From Acidimicrobiales bacterium (lineage in GTDB: Bacteria > Actinomycetota > Acidimicrobiia > Acidimicrobiales > Palsa-688): DNA of 8,504 bases. Below the pieces are notes generated by a model. It was not told where the DNA came from. It saw only the letters and a program-made list of their open reading frames with translations, and ran no database searches. A program made the position numbers and the translations under genes. The stretch covers positions 1 through 8,504 of the forward strand of contig JASHVH010000275.1 in NCBI GenBank assembly GCA_030039575.1. The letters are read 5' to 3'. Below are positions 5,585-8,504 of this stretch, piece after piece (position 1 is the stretch's first letter; the number at the start of each line of letters is the position of its first letter).

Positions 5585-6856
5585 GTGACGGAGCAGACCG
5601 AGGTCGAGCGCGCCGTCGCAGAGGCTCACCGCCGTGACTGGGCGGTGGTGCTGGCAGCGACGGCGTGCGCCGTGCGGGACCTTGACCTGGCCGAAGAATG
5701 CGTTCAGGAGGCGTACGCCGCCGCGCTGGCGTCCTGGGCCCGGACAGCCATCCCGGTCAACCCGGCGGCCTGGCTCACTACAACGGCCAAACGACGGGCG
5801 ATTGACGTCCTGCGGCGGCAAACGACCTTCCGTTCCAAGCTGCCGCTCCTGGTCGAAGGCAGCACGGGACCTGATGACGAGGTGGACATGCGCGAACAGG
5901 CCGGCCAACAACCCGAGGACGTGGTACCGGACGAACGGTTGCGGCTCATCTTCATGTGCTGCCACCCGGCGCTGGCCCCCGAGGCCCAGCTTGCGCTCAC
6001 CCTGAGGCTGGTGTGCGGGCTGCCCACCGGGGACATCGCCCGGGCGTTGCTCGTTACCGAGCCGACGATGGCCGCCCGCCTGACCCGGGCCAAGCGGAAG
6101 ATCTCTGCCGCACGCATCCCCGTCCGGGCCCCGAGCGCGGCTGAGCTGCCCGACCGGCTCAGGACCGTGCTCGGCGTGGTCCACCTGATGTTCACCATGG
6201 GCCACACTGCGCCCACCGGTGGACCGGTCACGCGTCCCGACTTGATGAACCAGGCGGTCCACCTGGCCCGGGTCCTGCGCCAGCTCATGCCCGATGAGGG
6301 TGAGGTCCGGGGGCTGCTGGCGTTGTTGCTGGTCATCGACGCCCGGCGCGCCACCCGGACTGACGCCTACGGACGGTTGTTGCGACTGTCGGAGCAGGAC
6401 CGGTCGCTGTGGGACCGGTCTGCGATCGCCGAGGCGCACGAGCTGATCGTCGCCGGCCTCCGCGGCGGGCGCCCGGGACGCTACGTCCTGGAGGCGGCGA
6501 TCGCCTCCCTGCACGCGGAGGCGCCCACCTATGACGACACGGACTGGCCCCAGATCGTCCGCCTCTACGACGCCTTGCTGCAGGCATGGCCTTCTCCGGT
6601 CGTGGCGCTGAACCGTGCGGTGGCCGTGTCCATGGTGGCTGGGCCGGCGGAGGCGCTGGCCGACGTGGAGCAACTCGAAGCCGACGACCGGCTGGCCCGG
6701 TACCACTACCTGCCCGCCATCAAAGCCGACCTGTTGCGCCGGCTGGGCCGCCCCGAAGAAGCCGCCGAAGCCGACCGGCGGGCCCTGGAGCTGGCCGGCA
6801 ACGAGGCCGAGCGTCAGTTCCTGTCCGGTCGTCTGAGCGAGGCCGGCCGCGCTTGA
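5585..6856 (+). CDS. ECF RNA polymerase sigma factor, ECF42-like, with long C-terminal extension (DUF6596/TPR-like)
   Basis: 423 residues, about twice a minimal ECF sigma factor. Region 2 is at 7-85: DLDLAEECVQEAYAAALASW (32-51) and NPAAWLTTTAKRRAIDVLRR (59-78) for core and -10 binding. Region 4 is at 115-175: DERLRLIFMCCHPAL (116-130), ALTLRLVCGLPTGDIARALL (137-156) and EPTMAARLTRAKRKI (159-173), the helix-turn-helix. The extension (185-423) has DRLRTVLGVVHLMF (190-203), QDRSLWDR (271-278), PSPVVALNRAVAV (337-349) and TPR-like LPAIKADLLRRLGRPEEAAEADRRAL (376-401). In ECF42 proteins this extension takes the place of an anti-sigma partner, and none is encoded here. The usual FNEGY-type motif reads FTMGH (203-207). 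The start is GTG at 5585, 10 bp after the DGPF stop. Its own ribosome site is weak, so translational coupling is likely. It probably drives the promoter at 5127-5152. Confidence 0.92.
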   Translation: MTEQTEVERAVAEAHRRDWAVVLAATACAVRDLDLAEECVQEAYAAALASWARTAIPVNPAAWLTTTAKRRAIDVLRRQTTFRSKLPLLVEGSTGPDDEVDMREQAGQQPEDVVPDERLRLIFMCCHPALAPEAQLALTLRLVCGLPTGDIARALLVTEPTMAARLTRAKRKISAARIPVRAPSAAELPDRLRTVLGVVHLMFTMGHTAPTGGPVTRPDLMNQAVHLARVLRQLMPDEGEVRGLLALLLVIDARRATRTDAYGRLLRLSEQDRSLWDRSAIAEAHELIVAGLRGGRPGRYVLEAAIASLHAEAPTYDDTDWPQIVRLYDALLQAWPSPVVALNRAVAVSMVAGPAEALADVEQLEADDRLARYHYLPAIKADLLRRLGRPEEAAEADRRALELAGNEAERQFLSGRLSEAGRA

Positions 6857-6878
6857 CCGGGCGTGACGCGGGCCCGCC

Positions 6879-7520
6879 TCAGTGCGCTGATGCTTTCTGT
6901 GCCGGGGCGGCGAGCCGGCGTTCGGTATGTGCTGCCGCAGCCCGGTCACCCGGGCCGCCTCGCTGCCGGAGGCGCTCCATAACCGCTCGTCGGTGTGCCT
7001 CGTCGACGTTGCCCCCGTACTTGAACTTGGCGATTACATCGTCAACCGTCAGCACGACGGCCCGGATCGACCGAAGCCGGGCCAGGTGGGCTTCCTCCGG
7101 GTCGGCGATCGGCACGCCGGGCTGCAGTACAGCAAGTTGCCGACGCAGCACCGCGGCAACAGCCGATGGGTCGGCGCGGACCTCTGCGTGGCCTCGTAGC
7201 TGCACGGCGGCATAGTACGTAGTTGGGATACCAAGCGCCGGGTCCTCGCCGTCGACCACCTTCCAATCTGATGGGACAAACGCCCAGTCCCCCGCCACCG
7301 ACATGATTGCCCGTGAGTTTTCCCCCAGGGCGCCGAAGACCGGGTTGGGGCCAGCAAAGTGGCAAATCACCTCTTCCCCGTCCAGGACAAACTGAGTTGG
7401 CACGATGACCGGGTAGTCTCGCCGGGCGCCCGGCGCTACCAGGTGCCCGAAACCTTGGGCCTCGACGAACGGCCGCCACTCGTGTTCACCGGTACTGCGG
7501 TCGACGCCGGCGACATACAC
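6879..7520 (-). CDS. PaiB-like FMN-binding negative transcriptional regulator family protein
   Basis: 213 residues, the normal family length. The N-terminus MYVAGVDRS matches the family's MYVP-type opening. RPFVEAQGFGHLVAP (16-30), PVIVPTQFVLDGEEVICHFAGPNPVF (37-62), AIMSVAGDWAFVPSDW (71-86) and IPTTYYAAVQLRGHAEV (98-114) are the split-barrel flavin-binding positions. IRAVVLTVDDVIAKFKYGGN (152-171) and a basic C-terminal helix with GGPGDRAAAAHTERR (188-202) match the family end. The usual W in the VPTWNY-type motif is Tyr (102), so this is a divergent member. Family members bind FMN or heme-like ligands; some, such as Bacillus PaiB, repress sporulation and protease genes, but the role here is unknown. 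The GTG at 7520 has AGGAGG 7 nt upstream (7533-7528). It converges on the sigma gene with a 22-bp gap, too short for a full terminator. Confidence 0.85.
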   Translation of the reverse strand: MYVAGVDRSTGEHEWRPFVEAQGFGHLVAPGARRDYPVIVPTQFVLDGEEVICHFAGPNPVFGALGENSRAIMSVAGDWAFVPSDWKVVDGEDPALGIPTTYYAAVQLRGHAEVRADPSAVAAVLRRQLAVLQPGVPIADPEEAHLARLRSIRAVVLTVDDVIAKFKYGGNVDEAHRRAVMERLRQRGGPGDRAAAAHTERRLAAPAQKASAH

Positions 7521-7630
7521 GTGCCTTCCTCCTGACCTTTTGCCCTGCGACTGTTGCGCAGAGCCACCTTTTCGCCCAGATGGGCCGTTGCCGTTCTTCG
7601 AAGCCGAGGGCTGGTGATCGCCGGGCCGTA

Positions 7631-7664
7631 GCCCACGCGCCTTGCGCGGCGGCTGCGCCTGGGC
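7631..7664. repeat. GC-rich inverted repeat between glycosyltransferase and PaiB-like genes
   Basis: Arms GCCCACGCGC (7631-7640) and GCGCCTGGGC (7655-7664) match at 9 of 10 positions around a 14-nt loop. It lies 26 nt past the glycosyltransferase stop. There is no U-tract on the minus strand, so at most it is a pausing or mRNA-end structure. The rest of the 169-bp gap shows only the ribosome site of the next gene. Confidence 0.25.
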
Positions 7665-7689
7665 CCGTTTGGCTCCGCAGGCGCTCTTA

Positions 7690-8504
7690 CTATCGTGTCA
7701 AAGGCGCCACGATCTCGGGCGGGTGCTCGAGGATCCCCTCTCCCCTGGGGATAGTGCCCCAGCCGGGCCGGCGGCCGATGGCGGCGAAAAACGTTGCCTT
7801 CAGGCGCCACCACGCCATAGCGGGGCGGAACCACAGCGACTCGATCATGCCGAAGGCGCTCAGGCGAGCCAGGTCCTTGGCGCGGTAACGGCGAAAGCCG
7901 ATCTCTTCGATCAATAGCGCCGTGGCGCTCAGCACCTCGCCGGTAAGCCCGGCGATCAGGAACAGCGCCACCAGGTAGGTCCAGTTCTCTCTGTTGTAGA
8001 TGATCAGCAGGAGCACGATGACGAACCCGGTGATCTCGACCAGCGGTTCGACCGCTTCGAACAGCAGGATGTACGGCATGGCGACGGTCCCGGCGGCGCC
8101 GAAACGAGGCCGAAGGAGCATCCCCCTGTGCAGGCGAAGATCGTCGAGCAACCCGGTGTGCCAACGAACGCGCTGGTTGCGCAGCCCGCCCATCGATTCC
8201 GGGGCCTCGGTCCAGCAGACCGCGTCGGGAGCAAAAAACACGTGCGCATCTTTCATTTGTGGCCTGAGCAGGTGGTGGATGCGCATAGTGATCTCCATGT
8301 CCTCCCCCATCGTCGAGCGGGAGAAGCCACCCAGTGCTACCAGCACGTCGGTCCGGAACACACCGAAGGCGCCACTCACGAGCAGCAGCCCGTTCATCTC
8401 AGACCACGCGATCCGCGTGGCATGGAACCCGCGCATGTACTCGAGCACCTGCGTCGCCCCGATGCCCCGCCACGAGACCCCCGTAGATACCACGCGCGCG
8501 CCGA
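7690..8504 (-). CDS. Processive family 2 glycosyltransferase (PgaC/hyaluronan-synthase-like), N-terminus beyond window
   Basis: Only the last 271 residues are in the window; the frame is open through the right edge, so the GTG at 8493 is internal. The catalytic end of a GT-A domain is clear: SGAFGVFRTDVLVALGGF, then GEDMEITMRIH (the ED of the acceptor/base motif), and NQRVRWHTGL, which is the QxxRW motif of processive GT2 enzymes. Two or three membrane segments follow: YILLFEAVEPLVEITGFVIV with a hydrophobic run to about 7990, WTYLVALFLIAGLTGEVL, and a semi-hydrophobic helix with MIESLWFRPAMAWWR. This layout fits synthases of poly-N-acetylglucosamine, hyaluronan or cellulose type, which polymerise UDP-sugars at the inner face of the membrane and export the chain. 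The substrate cannot be told from this part. The stop is TAG at 7690. It is upstream of and co-oriented with the PaiB-like gene. Confidence 0.88.
   Translation of the reverse strand, partial: GARVVSTGVSWRGIGATQVLEYMRGFHATRIAWSEMNGLLLVSGAFGVFRTDVLVALGGFSRSTMGEDMEITMRIHHLLRPQMKDAHVFFAPDAVCWTEAPESMGGLRNQRVRWHTGLLDDLRLHRGMLLRPRFGAAGTVAMPYILLFEAVEPLVEITGFVIVLLLIIYNRENWTYLVALFLIAGLTGEVLSATALLIEEIGFRRYRAKDLARLSAFGMIESLWFRPAMAWWRLKATFFAAIGRRPGWGTIPRGEGILEHPPEIVAPLTR

Noticed and set aside
6857..6878. Bidirectional terminator between the convergent sigma and PaiB-like genes
   Set aside because: The gap is only 22 bp and shows no stem with a U-tract; a terminator would have to overlap coding sequence, and none was evident.
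5390..6949. Long 519-codon open frame on the minus strand
   Set aside because: It lies antisense to the well-recognised sigma factor and runs into the adjacent genes. Its sequence is rich in Arg, Gly, Gln and Pro with no family resemblance, as expected from the opposite strand of GC-rich coding DNA.
6586..7215. 209-codon plus-strand frame across the end of the sigma gene and into the PaiB-like gene
   Set aside because: It is a shadow of the sigma gene in another frame and antisense to the PaiB-like gene; the composition is low-complexity Arg/Ala/Gly.
7436..8164. 242-codon minus-strand frame spanning the glycosyltransferase and PaiB-like genes
   Set aside because: It is out of frame with both recognised proteins; the QxxRW and membrane segments belong to the frame ending at 7690.

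Overview
High-GC DNA with dense coding on both strands, GTG starts and purine-rich ribosome binding sites. The gene families (a Liv-type ABC system fused into one polypeptide, an ECF42-type sigma factor with a DGPF partner, a DUF1269 protein, a PaiB-like flavin-binding protein) point to a chromosome segment of an actinobacterium. Several TTA leucine codons in the transporter argue weakly against a Streptomyces-like codon bias. I cannot name the genus. No tRNA, rRNA, insertion sequence, phage gene or CRISPR array was found.

Left part (1-4377, minus strand): a branched-chain-amino-acid-type (Liv/HAAT) uptake operon, transcribed right to left. It starts with a periplasmic-binding-type solute receptor (2553-3881). 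After a 94-bp gap comes one continuous open frame that encodes a LivH permease, a LivM permease and the start of a LivF-type ATPase, and runs off the left edge. A strong Shine-Dalgarno in the gap serves an 8-codon ORF whose stop overlaps the start of the fused gene. Upstream of the receptor is a roughly 490-bp non-coding stretch with a compact array of direct and inverted ACCCGGAATT repeats, which look like an operator.

Middle (4378-6856): a DUF1269 membrane-associated protein (minus) is divergent from a two-gene operon (plus) made of a YCII/DGPF-domain protein and an ECF sigma factor with a long C-terminal extension. A near-ideal ECF42-type promoter (TGTCGA, 16-bp spacer, CGAC) lies 45 bp upstream of the DGPF gene, so the operon is probably autoregulated.

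Right part (6879-8504, minus strand): a PaiB-like FMN-binding protein converges on the sigma gene. Upstream of it is the C-terminal part of a processive family 2 glycosyltransferase, cut by the right edge. These two may share a transcript but have no obvious functional link.

The window is mostly recognisable families. The parts most worth a second look are the one-chain LivH-LivM-LivF transporter with its tiny leader ORF, the receptor that lacks a lipobox cysteine, the repeat array, and the self-contained ECF42 module.
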